Shown here: one piece after another, positions 32,961 to 42,859 of the stretch
Layout: every line of letters starts with the position of its first letter
How positions within the stretch are numbered: position 1 is the first letter of the stretch
Assembly (NCBI GenBank): GCA_035513055.1
Contig: DATKCT010000162.1
Span: 1-64,000, forward strand
Direction: 5' to 3'
DNA length: 64,000 nt
Source of the DNA: DATKCT01 sp035513055
Lineage (GTDB): Bacteria; Verrucomicrobiota; Verrucomicrobiia; Verrucomicrobiales; DEV007
Translations under genes and position numbers: made by a program
The notes under the pieces: model-generated
The model's input: only the letters and a program-made list of their open reading frames with translations
Databases searched by the model: none
What the model was told of the DNA's origin: nothing

Positions 32961-34940
32961 CTACCGCGTCATTTTCTTCCGCAGGTAAGTCGGAATATCG
33001 AGGTTCTCCCCGTCGACGACCGTTGGAATCTTAGAGTCGTCGAACTGACCACGGGGAGTAGGATCCAGTTCGAGTTCCTCTTGATACGAATCCCGCCGGG
33101 CGCGGCGCCGGAGGTTCGGCTCCGGCCTCGAATCCGCCGGCGCGGCACTGCCCTGGGCGGAACCGCTGGGCACGACTCCGCCATCCTCGCTTTGCCGGGG
33201 GGACGGATAGGGCTCCTCATCGTCTGCATCGGCCGTCGGAGCGGAACCGAAGCCTGGGGGATGGTTCCGCTCCAATTCGACCTCGCCCGCTTCGGCTTCG
33301 TCATCGGTCCAAACCACCTCTTCGACGAAATCCGGAGACTCGTCCTCGATAAGTTCGACCTCGTCTTCCAGAGCCTGCCGATTCCGTTCCAGGCGAAAAG
33401 GAGAGGCTTCCGGAACCGGGGCTGGCGCCTCTGCGGCCTCCGGCACTGCAAACACCTCCGGCGCTTTTTCTTCGCTTTCCTCGTCCCAGTCCGCTTGGGG
33501 CGCATCTCCCCTGCTGAGGCCGTTCCGCGCGCCGGCATCCAGGACAACGGGTCTCGGGCCGCCGGGGGAAAGCCCTGCCGGCTCCGGCGCCAGGACCTCC
33601 TCGTCCTCGTCCTCATCCGAGAACTCGATCTCCTCGAGGTCCGCCGCCGCGGCCTGGGCGTCCGCCGGCGCTTCCCCGACGGGGACGCGGTCGAAGATCT
33701 CTTCCTCACCTTCCTCGCCGTCATCGAGGCCCTTGTCGTCCTCCCCAAGATCCTCCTCGCCGGGATCCTCCTCGTCGTCGTCGATATCCAGGACTTCTTC
33801 GCTCTCCGGCTCTGCTCCTGCTCCGTGGTCGTCCCAGGCGTCTTCGCCGGCGGAAGCCGGTCCTCCGCCCGTTGCGGGCAGCGCAGCGCCTGCGGGCATC
33901 GCCGTCTCGTGTTGCGGCCATTCCTCCTCGCCGTCCTCAACCATGGGGGCGCGCTGCAATTCTTCCAAGGTTAGCGAGCTAAAAACGGTCACACTGAGCC
34001 GGTCGCCCATCTTCTCATCCACACTCATCCCGAGCAAAATGTGAGCATCGGGATGGACGTGTGTGTTGAGTTTGGACATGAGTTGCTCGACTTCCGCCAA
34101 AGTCATAGTGGGACCGCCCACGATGTGAACGAGGGTGCTCGAGGCTTGGCTCAAGAGCCGGCCTTCATCCAGCAAGGGACTGCGGAGCGCATTCCGCAGC
34201 GCTTCCTGGACCCGGTTCTTCCCTGAACCCACACCGTGGCCGAAGAGACAACGCGAAGACGGATTCTTCAACGCGGCCAGAAGATCGTCCATGCCGATCT
34301 GGACCAGGCCCCGCTGGGACACCAAGGCCGCCACGGCGCGCACACTTTGACTGATCAGCTTATCGGCGTTGGTGAAGGCTTGTTGGATGCCGTCTTTCGA
34401 TAGGGCCAGTTCGCCCATGCGATCGTTATCGAATGTGATCAGAGCGTCGCTGACCTGTTCCAGATCCCGGAGGGCGGTTTGCGCTTGCCGAATCCGGCGC
34501 CGGCCTTCAAAGGAAAACGGCATGGTCGCGAACACGGTCACGAACGCCCCTTCCTCCCGGGCCAAGCGGCAAACCAAGGAAGCGGCGCCCGATCCCGTGC
34601 CGCCGCCCAAGCCAACACAGACAAAAACCAAGACCTGACCGCGGACCACCTCCCGGATCTGCTCCTCGACCTCCTCGGCGGCTTCGGCGCCCAGTTCGGG
34701 GTCCCCGCCGGAGCCGAGTCCCCGCGTCAACTCGCGACCGAGCTGAATCTTCTGGTGCGCCGTCGAGGATTTCAGGGTGCGAATATCGGTATCCAGACAG
34801 AACAATTCGGCTTCCTCGATTCCGTCGAGGGCGATTTGGTCGAGGGCGTTGCTTCCGGCTCCGCCCAGCCCGATCGCCCGGCTGCGGATGAGCCGGCGCC
34901 GCGGCGGACTCTGTGTCTCTTCGCGTTTGAATTCGATCAT
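32961..34940 (-). CDS. ftsZ: Cell division GTPase FtsZ, divergent, with very long acidic linker
   Basis: A 659-aa tubulin homologue forming the Z-ring; typical length is about 380. The GTPase core is residues about 20-330 with GLGGAGSNAL, the signature GGGTGSG at 112-118, and SPLLDEG. The T7 synergy loop reads VQIGMDDLL at 213-221. Aligned to the usual NVDFAD, the Asn becomes Gln214 and the first Asp becomes Gly216, while the last Asp (219) is kept. Residues about 335-643 are a Glu/Asp/Pro/Ala-rich linker. The last 16 residues (LDIPTYLRKKMTR) are a canonical C-terminal peptide for FtsA binding. It follows ftsA after 53 bp. Confidence 0.93.
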   Translation of the reverse strand: MIEFKREETQSPPRRRLIRSRAIGLGGAGSNALDQIALDGIEEAELFCLDTDIRTLKSSTAHQKIQLGRELTRGLGSGGDPELGAEAAEEVEEQIREVVRGQVLVFVCVGLGGGTGSGAASLVCRLAREEGAFVTVFATMPFSFEGRRRIRQAQTALRDLEQVSDALITFDNDRMGELALSKDGIQQAFTNADKLISQSVRAVAALVSQRGLVQIGMDDLLAALKNPSSRCLFGHGVGSGKNRVQEALRNALRSPLLDEGRLLSQASSTLVHIVGGPTMTLAEVEQLMSKLNTHVHPDAHILLGMSVDEKMGDRLSVTVFSSLTLEELQRAPMVEDGEEEWPQHETAMPAGAALPATGGGPASAGEDAWDDHGAGAEPESEEVLDIDDDEEDPGEEDLGEDDKGLDDGEEGEEEIFDRVPVGEAPADAQAAAADLEEIEFSDEDEDEEVLAPEPAGLSPGGPRPVVLDAGARNGLSRGDAPQADWDEESEEKAPEVFAVPEAAEAPAPVPEASPFRLERNRQALEDEVELIEDESPDFVEEVVWTDDEAEAGEVELERNHPPGFGSAPTADADDEEPYPSPRQSEDGGVVPSGSAQGSAAPADSRPEPNLRRRARRDSYQEELELDPTPRGQFDDSKIPTVVDGENLDIPTYLRKKMTR

Positions 34941-34993
34941 GGTCGTCGTTTTGGTTAGGGTAGTGGTGGTGGTTTTGCTTGTGGAAGTCGCCG

Positions 34994-36229
34994 TTAGAAG
35001 CTCGAACCGGAGCGGGTCGCGCTGAAGAGATTGCCAATACTGCCCCAGAATCGGCCCAGGATGGATTCATTAGGGCGGAACTGATCCTGCAACTGCGCGA
35101 AGCGGATCAATCCGATGGCGGTGCTGAAGCGGGGGTCCCGGGCCACCTCCAGCGTCCCGTTCACCGGGACCGGCGGACGCTTGAGGACCGGCAGTCCGAA
35201 CACCTCTTGAACCAACTCGGGGATCCCGGGAAGAAGGCTGCCGCCCCCGGTCAAGACCACGCCGCTGCCTACCCGCTGGAGATACCCGCTCAGGGCCAAC
35301 GGCCGCTTCACCTGCTCGAGGATCTCCCGCATTCGCAAGGAAATGATGCTGTGCAATTCCTCCAACTCGATCAACCGGCCGTGCAGAGCCGATTTGTCTT
35401 CGATGACCACGCGCTCGCCCGCACGGGCCGGATTCCAGAGCGCGTTTCCGTGCCGTATCTTGAGTTGTTCCGCCAGCTTCCGGGGCAACTTCATGACCAT
35501 GGAGATGTCGTTATTGAGATGATCGCCGCCTAACCCGATGGACCCGGACTGAGCCACACTCCCCTGATCGTAAAGAAGATAGTCCGTGGTTCCCGCCCCG
35601 AGGTCAAGGACCAGCGTCCCCTGCCGTTTTTCCTCCAGGCTCACCAGCACCTGGGAAGCCGCCAGCGGCGCGAAGACGATGTCGTCGACATCCAAGGGAA
35701 TTTCCTGCACGAAACGGATCACGTTGCGCACGCGGCTCTCGACCCCTTGGATCACGTGATAGTCGGCCTCCAGTTGGCGCCCCATCCGCCCCACCGGGTC
35801 TTCCACGCCCTCCTGACCGTCCACATAAAAGCGGCGAATGATCGTGTGCAGGATGACGTTGCCCTTGGGAAGCTGCACTTTCTCCGCGATCCGTTTGATC
35901 TCGGCCACGTCTTCACCGGCGATCTCGGAGCGCTCGTCGGGCAGACAGACGAACCCACGATGGTTGACGCCCCGGATTTCCGAGCCGGTCACCGACAGGT
36001 AGACGCTGCCGATGGTGACGTCGGCTTGATCCTCAGCCAAGCGGACCGCGTTGTAGACGCATTCGGCCGCTTGGTCCGCCCGGCAGACCTCGCCCTTGAT
36101 CACCCCACGAGACGGGATCGTCCCCAACCCCAGAATGCGGATCCCTCCGTCGGATTTGACCTGACCGACGACCGCACACACTTTCGAAGTGCCGATCTCC
36201 AGTCCAATTTGAATGCGGCTGCGAGACAT
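34994..36229 (-). CDS. ftsA: Cell division protein FtsA
   Basis: A 411-aa actin-like ATPase that tethers FtsZ to the membrane. Nucleotide-binding motifs are LEIGTSKVCAVV (phosphate 1), VLDLGAGTTDYLLY (phosphate 2) and VVLTGGGSLLPGIPEL (adenosine). The C-terminus FWGSIGNLFSATR is a short amphipathic membrane-targeting helix. It starts 12 bp after ftsQ. Confidence 0.96.
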   Translation of the reverse strand: MSRSRIQIGLEIGTSKVCAVVGQVKSDGGIRILGLGTIPSRGVIKGEVCRADQAAECVYNAVRLAEDQADVTIGSVYLSVTGSEIRGVNHRGFVCLPDERSEIAGEDVAEIKRIAEKVQLPKGNVILHTIIRRFYVDGQEGVEDPVGRMGRQLEADYHVIQGVESRVRNVIRFVQEIPLDVDDIVFAPLAASQVLVSLEEKRQGTLVLDLGAGTTDYLLYDQGSVAQSGSIGLGGDHLNNDISMVMKLPRKLAEQLKIRHGNALWNPARAGERVVIEDKSALHGRLIELEELHSIISLRMREILEQVKRPLALSGYLQRVGSGVVLTGGGSLLPGIPELVQEVFGLPVLKRPPVPVNGTLEVARDPRFSTAIGLIRFAQLQDQFRPNESILGRFWGSIGNLFSATRSGSSF

Positions 36230-36241
36230 GAGTGACTATGG

Positions 36242-37312
36242 TTAGGGAGCGATGGTGGGCTGAACAGGAAAACCGGGTACGCTTTCTGGGATGAACTCCT
36301 CCGGGATCTCCTCGGGAAGGGGTTCCGGCGGCAAATCCTCCCCGGGGATTTCCTCCGGCACCACCCGCGCGCGCGGCACGAGCCCTTTCACGGGAATGGT
36401 TTCATCCAGAGTGAGGTCGATGGAGGTCGCCGTGAATCCTTCGGCGACACAGTGACGCACCGTCTCCTCCAGCCGCGCCGCTTGAGAACGGAATCTTTCG
36501 GGCAGGAAACGCACGGTCAATCCGCTGGCGAAAACAGCATTGACGTAATAATGACGATACAACTCGTAGCGCACGACCTGCAGCCCGAGACTGTCGGTCA
36601 CGGGCTTGAGAATCTGGTTCAATCCAATAGCGGCGAGGATCGCCGGAGATTCAATCCGTTCTCCCGGTCCGACAGGCGGCCCGCCGTCATCACCGCTTCT
36701 GTCGTCCAAGGAATAACGAATATCCGGCCCCACGACGATCGAAGGCAGCCTCAAATACTCTCCTCGCACCGCGTCGCAAAGCACGACCACTCCTTTGCGG
36801 TCAACCAGCGCTCCCTTCTCACCGGCCCCCGGATACCCATTCCTGGGATCGACCAGCCAGGCGACCGGTCGACGTTCATGAAGGGCGATGGAAACGGTAG
36901 CGGGAAACCGGCGTTCTACCGCGGCTCGTTCCACCAGCGGGTGGCGTTGCAAGGCTTCCTCAATTCTAGCGATGTTGACCTGCACGATATGGCGGCCGGC
37001 GAGCGGCCCCGCGGCCTTGAGGATCTCTTCCTGAGTCAGGACTCCGTCAGTCCGGATCCGGACGTCTCGAACGATGAGGTCCTCGTTGGCCAACACCGCC
37101 CGATGCAAGAAAACCGATCCCCATACGGCTATCCCGCCGACGACCGCGGTAAAAATCGCCTGACCGATTCGCCTTCGCCGCTCCCAACGGGCGCGATTGC
37201 TCTTGGATCGCGGCATTCCGCCCGGACCAAGACGGATAAAATGCCGGGACCGGCTTCGGACCGCCGCCGCCATTCGCTCCTCAAAGAGGACTTCGTCCTT
37301 GATTCTCGCCAT
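36242..37312 (-). CDS. ftsQ: Cell division protein FtsQ
   Basis: A 356-aa bitopic divisome protein. It has a basic cytoplasmic N-terminus to about residue 50, one membrane helix (about 51-70), a POTRA-type domain starting IVRDVRIRTDGVLTQEEILK and the FtsQ beta domain (VERRFPATVSIALHERRPVAW). The C-terminus is Pro/Glu-rich. It overlaps ddl by one base (TGATG). Confidence 0.9.
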   Translation of the reverse strand: MARIKDEVLFEERMAAAVRSRSRHFIRLGPGGMPRSKSNRARWERRRRIGQAIFTAVVGGIAVWGSVFLHRAVLANEDLIVRDVRIRTDGVLTQEEILKAAGPLAGRHIVQVNIARIEEALQRHPLVERAAVERRFPATVSIALHERRPVAWLVDPRNGYPGAGEKGALVDRKGVVVLCDAVRGEYLRLPSIVVGPDIRYSLDDRSGDDGGPPVGPGERIESPAILAAIGLNQILKPVTDSLGLQVVRYELYRHYYVNAVFASGLTVRFLPERFRSQAARLEETVRHCVAEGFTATSIDLTLDETIPVKGLVPRARVVPEEIPGEDLPPEPLPEEIPEEFIPESVPGFPVQPTIAP

Positions 37313-38232
37313 CAGGTTCTCCTCAGTTCAAGGGACGCTTCGGCAATTCGCACACAGAGGGCCGAGAAGTCCAACCCTGCCGCCGCCGCCGCCTTGGGGA
37401 GCAGACTGCTCTCGGTCATCCCCGGGATGGTGTTCACCTCGAGTACGTAAGGGACGTCTCCCGGCCCCAGCAACACATCGACCCGGGAGTAGACCTCGAC
37501 GCCTAACGCTCTGTGCGCAGCCAATGCTTGCGCCTGCACCTCCGCTGTGGCCAGCTCGGACAAGGAAGCCGGCACGTAATAGTCGCTGCCTCCCGACTTG
37601 CTAAGCCAGGGATACTTGTTATTCATGTCGTAGAAACCGGAACGCGGGGCGATGTGGACCACCGGCAACGCCGCATCGTCGAGGATCCCCACCGTCAGCT
37701 CTTTCCCCGCAATGTGCTCTTCCACCAGCGCCGTCTCGCCAAACCGGGTCAGGTCCTCTTGGGCCGCCCGCCAATCCGCTTCCGTCCGGACAATGTGCAC
37801 GCCGACGCTCGATCCCTCCCGCAATGGCTTCGCCACGAAGGGGAACTCCATTCCCGGAGGCTCCGCCCGGGTCAAATCCCAAGCGAACCAGCGCGGCGTC
37901 CGCACCCCGCACAACGCGAAGCGCTCTTTGCTGGCCAGCTTGTCGAACGCCAGCCGGCTGCTGCCCGCGCGCGCGCCGGTGTAGGCGATTCCCCGGCGCT
38001 CGAGTTCCTCCTGCAATTGGCCGTCCTCCCCAAAAGTTCCGTGGACGACGTTGAAGGCCAGTTCCACCCCGGCGGGAAGTTCGAAATCCGAATCCCTCAG
38101 GTCCACTTCGACCACTTCGACTCCGGGCAACTTGGCCAAAGCGCCGGCCACGCTCCGGGCCGAGACCAAAGAGACTTCGCGCTCGGACCCCGGTCCCCCT
38201 TTCAACACCACAATGGTTCCCTGGAGAGTCAT
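37312..38232 (-). CDS. ddl: D-alanine--D-alanine ligase
   Basis: A 306-aa ATP-grasp ligase that makes the D-Ala-D-Ala dipeptide for MurF. It shows GGPGSEREVSLVSA at the N-terminus, FNVVHGTFGEDGQLQ, FVAKPLREGSSVGVH and VLEVNTIPGMTESSLLP with the metal-binding Glu/Asn. It overlaps murCB by 4 bp and ftsQ by 1 bp. Confidence 0.96.
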   Translation of the reverse strand: MTLQGTIVVLKGGPGSEREVSLVSARSVAGALAKLPGVEVVEVDLRDSDFELPAGVELAFNVVHGTFGEDGQLQEELERRGIAYTGARAGSSRLAFDKLASKERFALCGVRTPRWFAWDLTRAEPPGMEFPFVAKPLREGSSVGVHIVRTEADWRAAQEDLTRFGETALVEEHIAGKELTVGILDDAALPVVHIAPRSGFYDMNNKYPWLSKSGGSDYYVPASLSELATAEVQAQALAAHRALGVEVYSRVDVLLGPGDVPYVLEVNTIPGMTESSLLPKAAAAAGLDFSALCVRIAEASLELRRT

Positions 38233-40565
38233 GGCTTGACGAATGCCTCAAAGGCCGGCGGATCCTCACCCACAATTTCGATTTCCGTTTCGAGCCGGAT
38301 CTCCCGCTCGCTCCAGGCCCGCGCGCGAATCCGCTCCACCAATTCCAAGACCTCCGCCGCCGTGGCCCCGGAGTCGTTGATGATGAAGTTTGCGTGCACT
38401 TCCGATACCCGGGCGCCCCCGCACCGCTCCTCCTTCATTCCTAACTCTTCGACGAGCCGGCCGGCCGGAATCCGGCCCGGATTCTTGAAAATGCAGCCCG
38501 CGCTGGATCCCGCCGGTTGACTGTTTCGCCGCTTGGTCTGGGACGCGTTCAGCCTCCGTTGAATCCCATCGGTTTCGTCCGGGTACCCTTCGAATACGGC
38601 AGAGAGGGCATAATTCTCCGCCAGTTCCGGCGTCGACCGGTACCGGTAGGCGAATTCCTCGCGCGGTTTTTCCAGAACCTCTCCCGAACCACTATCAAAG
38701 TAGCGTACGCTCACCACTTGATCGAAGGCTTCCACACCCATCGCTCCGGCGTTCATCCGCAACGCGCCGCCCACGTTGCCGGGGATGCCTTCCATCCATT
38801 CGAAACCCCCCAGACCGTTTACCTTGGCCGCCGCCGCCAGCGTCTTCAGGCGCACTCCCGCTCCCGCTTCGATCCGGTTCTCCCGGACCCGGATCTCGCC
38901 GAACTCGCCCTTGGCCGCATGCACCACTACCCCGTCGATCCCCCCGTCCCGGACGAGCAAGTTGGATCCCCGGCCCATGACTCGCACCGGCAGATGATTG
39001 GAACGAGCGCAACGGACGGCGCGAGCGAAGGCGTCTTGAGTGGTGGGCGCGATCCAAATCCGGGCGGGACCGCCTACCCGCAGCGTGGTCCGGTTCCGCA
39101 TCGGTTCGTAGAGACGAACCACCGACCGGCTGACCCCCATCACTTCTTCAAGCGCCTCGAGCAGTTCGAGGTCCCGGGCCAGTCTCGAGGCCAAGACGTG
39201 AATGTCCCCAGCTCCCAAGGTCAACAGCAGATCGCCCGGACGCAACGCATGACCCACCGTCCAATGCGCCTCCGATTTTCGCGGCAAGAACACTGCTTCT
39301 TTGCCAGGATCCAGTTCCCGGATGCGATCGACGATGCCCGCCCCGCTCACCCCATCCACAGGGCCCTCGCCCGCTGGGTAGACTTCGGTGATAAAGACGG
39401 AGTCAGCCAAGATCAGGGCCCGGGCAAAATCGGCCGCAAACCGGCGCGTCCGGCTGTAGCGGTGCGGCTGAAAGACGACGACCAAACGCTGCGGTCCCTG
39501 CCCCCGCGCCGTTTTTAGCGTCGCTTCCACCTCGGTGGGGTGATGCCCGTAATCGTCGATCACCGTGTAGGCCGAACCCACATAACGCCGCTCGAACCGG
39601 CGGCGAGCCCCGCGAAACGTCGCCAAGGCCCGGACCACCGCCGTAAACTCGACCCCCAGCTCACACGCCAACGCGACCACAGCCAACGCATTGAGCACAT
39701 TGTGGCGTCCCGGAATGCTCAATTCCACCCGGCCCAACACCTCTCCCCGATGCATCACCGTGAACTTGGTCTGGTTCGGCTCCGCTCTGAGAACCCCAGC
39801 CGAATAATCCGCTTCCGGATCCCACCCGTAGGAAATCCCCCGGCCTCCACAGCCGCGACCCACTTCCGCCGCTCCGGGATCTTCCGCACAGTAAATCGTC
39901 ATGCCGGGCGCCGCCTTCACAAACCCGGCGAAAAGCTCCCGCAAGGCCTCGATCCCCGTAAAATAGTCCACGTGATCTTCCTCGATGTTCAACAACAAGA
40001 CGTGCTGCGGCCGGAGCAGGCACAAAGTCCCGTCGCTCTCGTCGCCCTCCGCCACAAACCACCGGCCCTCGGGGTCCCAGGCGGCGTTGGCCCCCAGCAG
40101 CGGAACTTCCGCCCCTACGTAATGCGAGGGCCGCAAGCCCCCCTCCCGCAGCACGTGCGCCGCCAGCGCCGAAGTCGTCGTCTTCCCGTGGGTCCCCGCC
40201 ACCACAATGCCCTCCTTGCCCTCCATCAGCGCCGCCAGAGCTTCGGCGCGCCGCAAGAGGGGAAGTCCCAGACGTTGGGCCGCGTCCCAGGCCGGATTGC
40301 CCGCCTTCACCGCCGAAGAATAGATCACCGCATCCCGCCCCTCCACCAGCTCGGCGCAATGCGGGCTGAAAAAGTCCAGCCCCGTCTGCTCCAAACGCTC
40401 GATCTCCTCGCTCCGCACCCGGTCCGAACCGCTGACGCGGTGCCCCGCCGCCAAGCATAGGGCCGCCAACCCGCTCATCCCCGATCCGGCCACGCCGATC
40501 AGATGCACGGAAAGACACTGCCCAGATCCCGGGCGCAGCGCCGCCATGATGTCGTTTTTCGTCAC
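38229..40565 (-). CDS. murC: Bifunctional MurC-MurB fusion
   Basis: A 778-aa fusion of two consecutive steps acting on UDP-sugar precursors. Residues 1 to about 475 are UDP-MurNAc:L-Ala ligase, with HLIGVAGSGMSGLA and the ATP loop AGTHGKTTT (123-131). Residues about 480-778 are UDP-EnolpyruvylGlcNAc reductase MurB, with FAD segments GRGSNLLVRDGG (531-542) and GIPGNVGGALRMNAGA (593-608), and the catalytic Ser near 688 (GSSAGCIFKNP). No stop or frameshift separates them. It overlaps murG and ddl by 4 bp each. Confidence 0.96.
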   Translation of the reverse strand: MTKNDIMAALRPGSGQCLSVHLIGVAGSGMSGLAALCLAAGHRVSGSDRVRSEEIERLEQTGLDFFSPHCAELVEGRDAVIYSSAVKAGNPAWDAAQRLGLPLLRRAEALAALMEGKEGIVVAGTHGKTTTSALAAHVLREGGLRPSHYVGAEVPLLGANAAWDPEGRWFVAEGDESDGTLCLLRPQHVLLLNIEEDHVDYFTGIEALRELFAGFVKAAPGMTIYCAEDPGAAEVGRGCGGRGISYGWDPEADYSAGVLRAEPNQTKFTVMHRGEVLGRVELSIPGRHNVLNALAVVALACELGVEFTAVVRALATFRGARRRFERRYVGSAYTVIDDYGHHPTEVEATLKTARGQGPQRLVVVFQPHRYSRTRRFAADFARALILADSVFITEVYPAGEGPVDGVSGAGIVDRIRELDPGKEAVFLPRKSEAHWTVGHALRPGDLLLTLGAGDIHVLASRLARDLELLEALEEVMGVSRSVVRLYEPMRNRTTLRVGGPARIWIAPTTQDAFARAVRCARSNHLPVRVMGRGSNLLVRDGGIDGVVVHAAKGEFGEIRVRENRIEAGAGVRLKTLAAAAKVNGLGGFEWMEGIPGNVGGALRMNAGAMGVEAFDQVVSVRYFDSGSGEVLEKPREEFAYRYRSTPELAENYALSAVFEGYPDETDGIQRRLNASQTKRRNSQPAGSSAGCIFKNPGRIPAGRLVEELGMKEERCGGARVSEVHANFIINDSGATAAEVLELVERIRARAWSEREIRLETEIEIVGEDPPAFEAFVKP

Positions 40566-41659
40566 TCCGAAGCTTCCTCCATCAATTTACATATCTTAAC
40601 TGTCGCGTCTTCCGAAGAAAATTCTCGCATCGCTCGCCCCATCGCTTCCCGCCGCGGCCGGTCCCCGAAGAGCGCCGCCAGTTCCCGCCGCAATCGCCCC
40701 TCCAAGGCCTCGTCCTGCCGGAGCAGAACCGCCGCTCCCCGCCGCACATAGGGTTCCGCATTGCGGGTCTGATGATCGTCGGCCGCGTAGGGATAGGGAA
40801 TGAAAACCGCCGGAATCCCGAAATAGGCCAGTTCAGCCAAGGACGAGCCGCCCGAGCGGCTCACCACCAAATCGGCAACTTGCAGCGCATACTCCATGCG
40901 GGAACAGAACGCCGCCACATGATGGCGGATCGCGGTTTCCGCGTAACGTCCGCGCACTTCGCCTTCATCCTGCGCGCCGGTGAAATGAATTATTTGAAAG
41001 CGCTTGGGATTCACCAGATCGAGGCAGGCGCAGACGGCCCGGTTCACCCCGCTGGCGCCCTGGCTTCCTCCCATGACGACGAGGGTCTCCAGATCGCGGT
41101 TCAGTCCAAAGTGTGCGTAGGCCGCGTCACGATCGACGGGGGATTTGAGAGCGGTTCGGATGGGAGTGCCGACCACGCGCACGTCTGACTGCGGAAACCA
41201 GGGCCGGCACTCTTCGGTTCCGGCGAAGACCCCGGCGCAAAAACGCGCCGTCAGGCGGTTGGCCTTGCCCGGATAGGCGTTGGATTCATGGATGAAAGCC
41301 GGGATCCGCAAGCGGCGCGCCGCCAGCACCGGAGGGGTCGAGGTGAAGCCCCCCATCCCCAGCACCCCCCGGGCCCGGTGCCGGCGGAGCAAACGCACGC
41401 AACGGCCGCGTTCCCGCAACAGTTTCCGGACAAACCCGAGCATGGCCGGCGAAAAAGGCTTGGGCATTCCCACCATGTCGACCACTTCGCTGGGGAATCC
41501 CGGATGATCCCGCAGCGCCACGGCGTCGATCTCCCTGTTAGACACAAGCAACAAAACACCCCTGCCCCGGCGCCGGAACTCCTCCGCGACCGCCAGCCCC
41601 GGGAAGAGATGGCCTCCGGTTCCTCCACAGGCAATGACGAATGCGCCGTCCTGAATCAT
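40562..41659 (-). CDS. murG: MurG N-acetylglucosaminyltransferase
   Basis: A 365-aa GT-B enzyme that converts lipid I to lipid II on the inner membrane. The N-terminal loop ACGGTGGHLFPGLAVAEE, IHESNAYPGKANR and the UDP-GlcNAc-binding VVMGGSQGASGVN and SRSGGSSLAELAYFGIPAVF are visible. It starts 6 bp after ftsW. Confidence 0.96.
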   Translation of the reverse strand: MIQDGAFVIACGGTGGHLFPGLAVAEEFRRRGRGVLLLVSNREIDAVALRDHPGFPSEVVDMVGMPKPFSPAMLGFVRKLLRERGRCVRLLRRHRARGVLGMGGFTSTPPVLAARRLRIPAFIHESNAYPGKANRLTARFCAGVFAGTEECRPWFPQSDVRVVGTPIRTALKSPVDRDAAYAHFGLNRDLETLVVMGGSQGASGVNRAVCACLDLVNPKRFQIIHFTGAQDEGEVRGRYAETAIRHHVAAFCSRMEYALQVADLVVSRSGGSSLAELAYFGIPAVFIPYPYAADDHQTRNAEPYVRRGAAVLLRQDEALEGRLRRELAALFGDRPRREAMGRAMREFSSEDATVKICKLMEEASE

Positions 41660-41665
41660 GAACGT

Positions 41666-42850
41666 TCACACGCAGGGCGTGATCCGGCGTAAGCGCACCG
41701 AAGAGGGCGCCGGTTCCTCCTCGCGCCGGGCGTGGCGGTGTATGCTGATTAGGATGCCGATCGAGGACAGGCAAAAGAGCATATTGCTGCCTCCCAGGCT
41801 GATAAATGGCAGCGCCATCCCCTTGTTCGGGAGAACTGCGGTGGCCACTCCCATGTTGATGAAAGCCTGACAGGCAATCAAGACGACCAGCCCGGTTCCC
41901 AACAACAATCCAAACCGGTCTCCCGCCTCCAATGCAATGGACATTCCCGCGAGCAGAATCAGGACGAACAACATCAAAACCGGCAGGGTCGCCTGCAAAC
42001 CCAGTTCTTCGCCGATGATGGGAAAAATAAAATCCGACTCTTGCTGGGGCAGCTTCTTCAACTTCTGGACGCTGTTTCCCAGACCGGAACCCCGCAGTCC
42101 GCCACTGTTCAAGGCCTGCAACGCCATCTCCTGCTGCATGTTTTCCCCGGAGGCGTCCGCAAGTGTGGCCGTGCCCTGCATCGTTCTCAGGTAGGCCTCA
42201 ACCCGCCCTGTCCGCTCCGGGCTGGAATAGACAAGGAAGACCAACCCCAACAAACCCGCCAACCCTCCTGCGACCAGCCAAAGGGCGCGGAGCCCCGCCA
42301 CAAACAACATCGTCACGACGGCCGCTCCCAACAGCGCGGTGGCCCCCAAGTCCTTCTCCAAAGCGATGAGCGCCAAAGGCGCCGCGGTCACGCCGAGCGG
42401 AATACACACCTCGCGCAAAGTCCGGCCCCGCCAGCCGCAACCCCGCCAGCGGTCCGGATTGCTGTAGCAAGCCGCGAGAAACACCACGATGGCGATCTTG
42501 GCCAATTCCGATGGCTGCAATCCAAAATTCAAACCGGGCACATCGATCCAACGCCGGGCGCCGAGTTCTTCCACGCCCACTCCCGGCACAAAACACAGCG
42601 TCAGCAGGACCACGGCGATGGCCATCCACAGCCACCTCCAGCGCCCCAGCCGCCGGTAATTGACAAAGGCTAGAGTCAAACAAGCCGCTCCTCCGATAAA
42701 GACGCCCTTGAGCTGCCTCGCCGCCAAACTCATGGCCTCGGCTTCCGTCGTCGCGCCGGCTTGCCCGACGCTGATGAGCATGAGCAAGCCCAGCGCGATC
42801 AATGCCGCCGCGGAAAGCAAGAGAACATGAACCGATAGGCGAGGGCTCAT
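41666..42850 (-). CDS. ftsW: FtsW, SEDS-family lipid II polymerase
   Basis: A 394-aa polytopic membrane protein, the septal glycan polymerase working with FtsI. About ten hydrophobic helices can be traced. SEDS signatures include ARRWIDVPGLNFGLQPSELAK, LEKDLGATALL, SDFIFPIIGEELG and LPFISLGGSNML. The dcw context favours FtsW over RodA. Confidence 0.94.
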   Translation of the reverse strand: MSPRLSVHVLLLSAAALIALGLLMLISVGQAGATTEAEAMSLAARQLKGVFIGGAACLTLAFVNYRRLGRWRWLWMAIAVVLLTLCFVPGVGVEELGARRWIDVPGLNFGLQPSELAKIAIVVFLAACYSNPDRWRGCGWRGRTLREVCIPLGVTAAPLALIALEKDLGATALLGAAVVTMLFVAGLRALWLVAGGLAGLLGLVFLVYSSPERTGRVEAYLRTMQGTATLADASGENMQQEMALQALNSGGLRGSGLGNSVQKLKKLPQQESDFIFPIIGEELGLQATLPVLMLFVLILLAGMSIALEAGDRFGLLLGTGLVVLIACQAFINMGVATAVLPNKGMALPFISLGGSNMLFCLSSIGILISIHRHARREEEPAPSSVRLRRITPCV

Positions 42851-42859
42851 CGTGGCGGT

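Noticed and set aside
32713..32961. 82-aa minus-strand frame in the ftsZ/SGNH hydrolase gap
   Set aside because: It contains the dispersed repeat and overlaps the hydrolase start; likely a repeat translated by chance.
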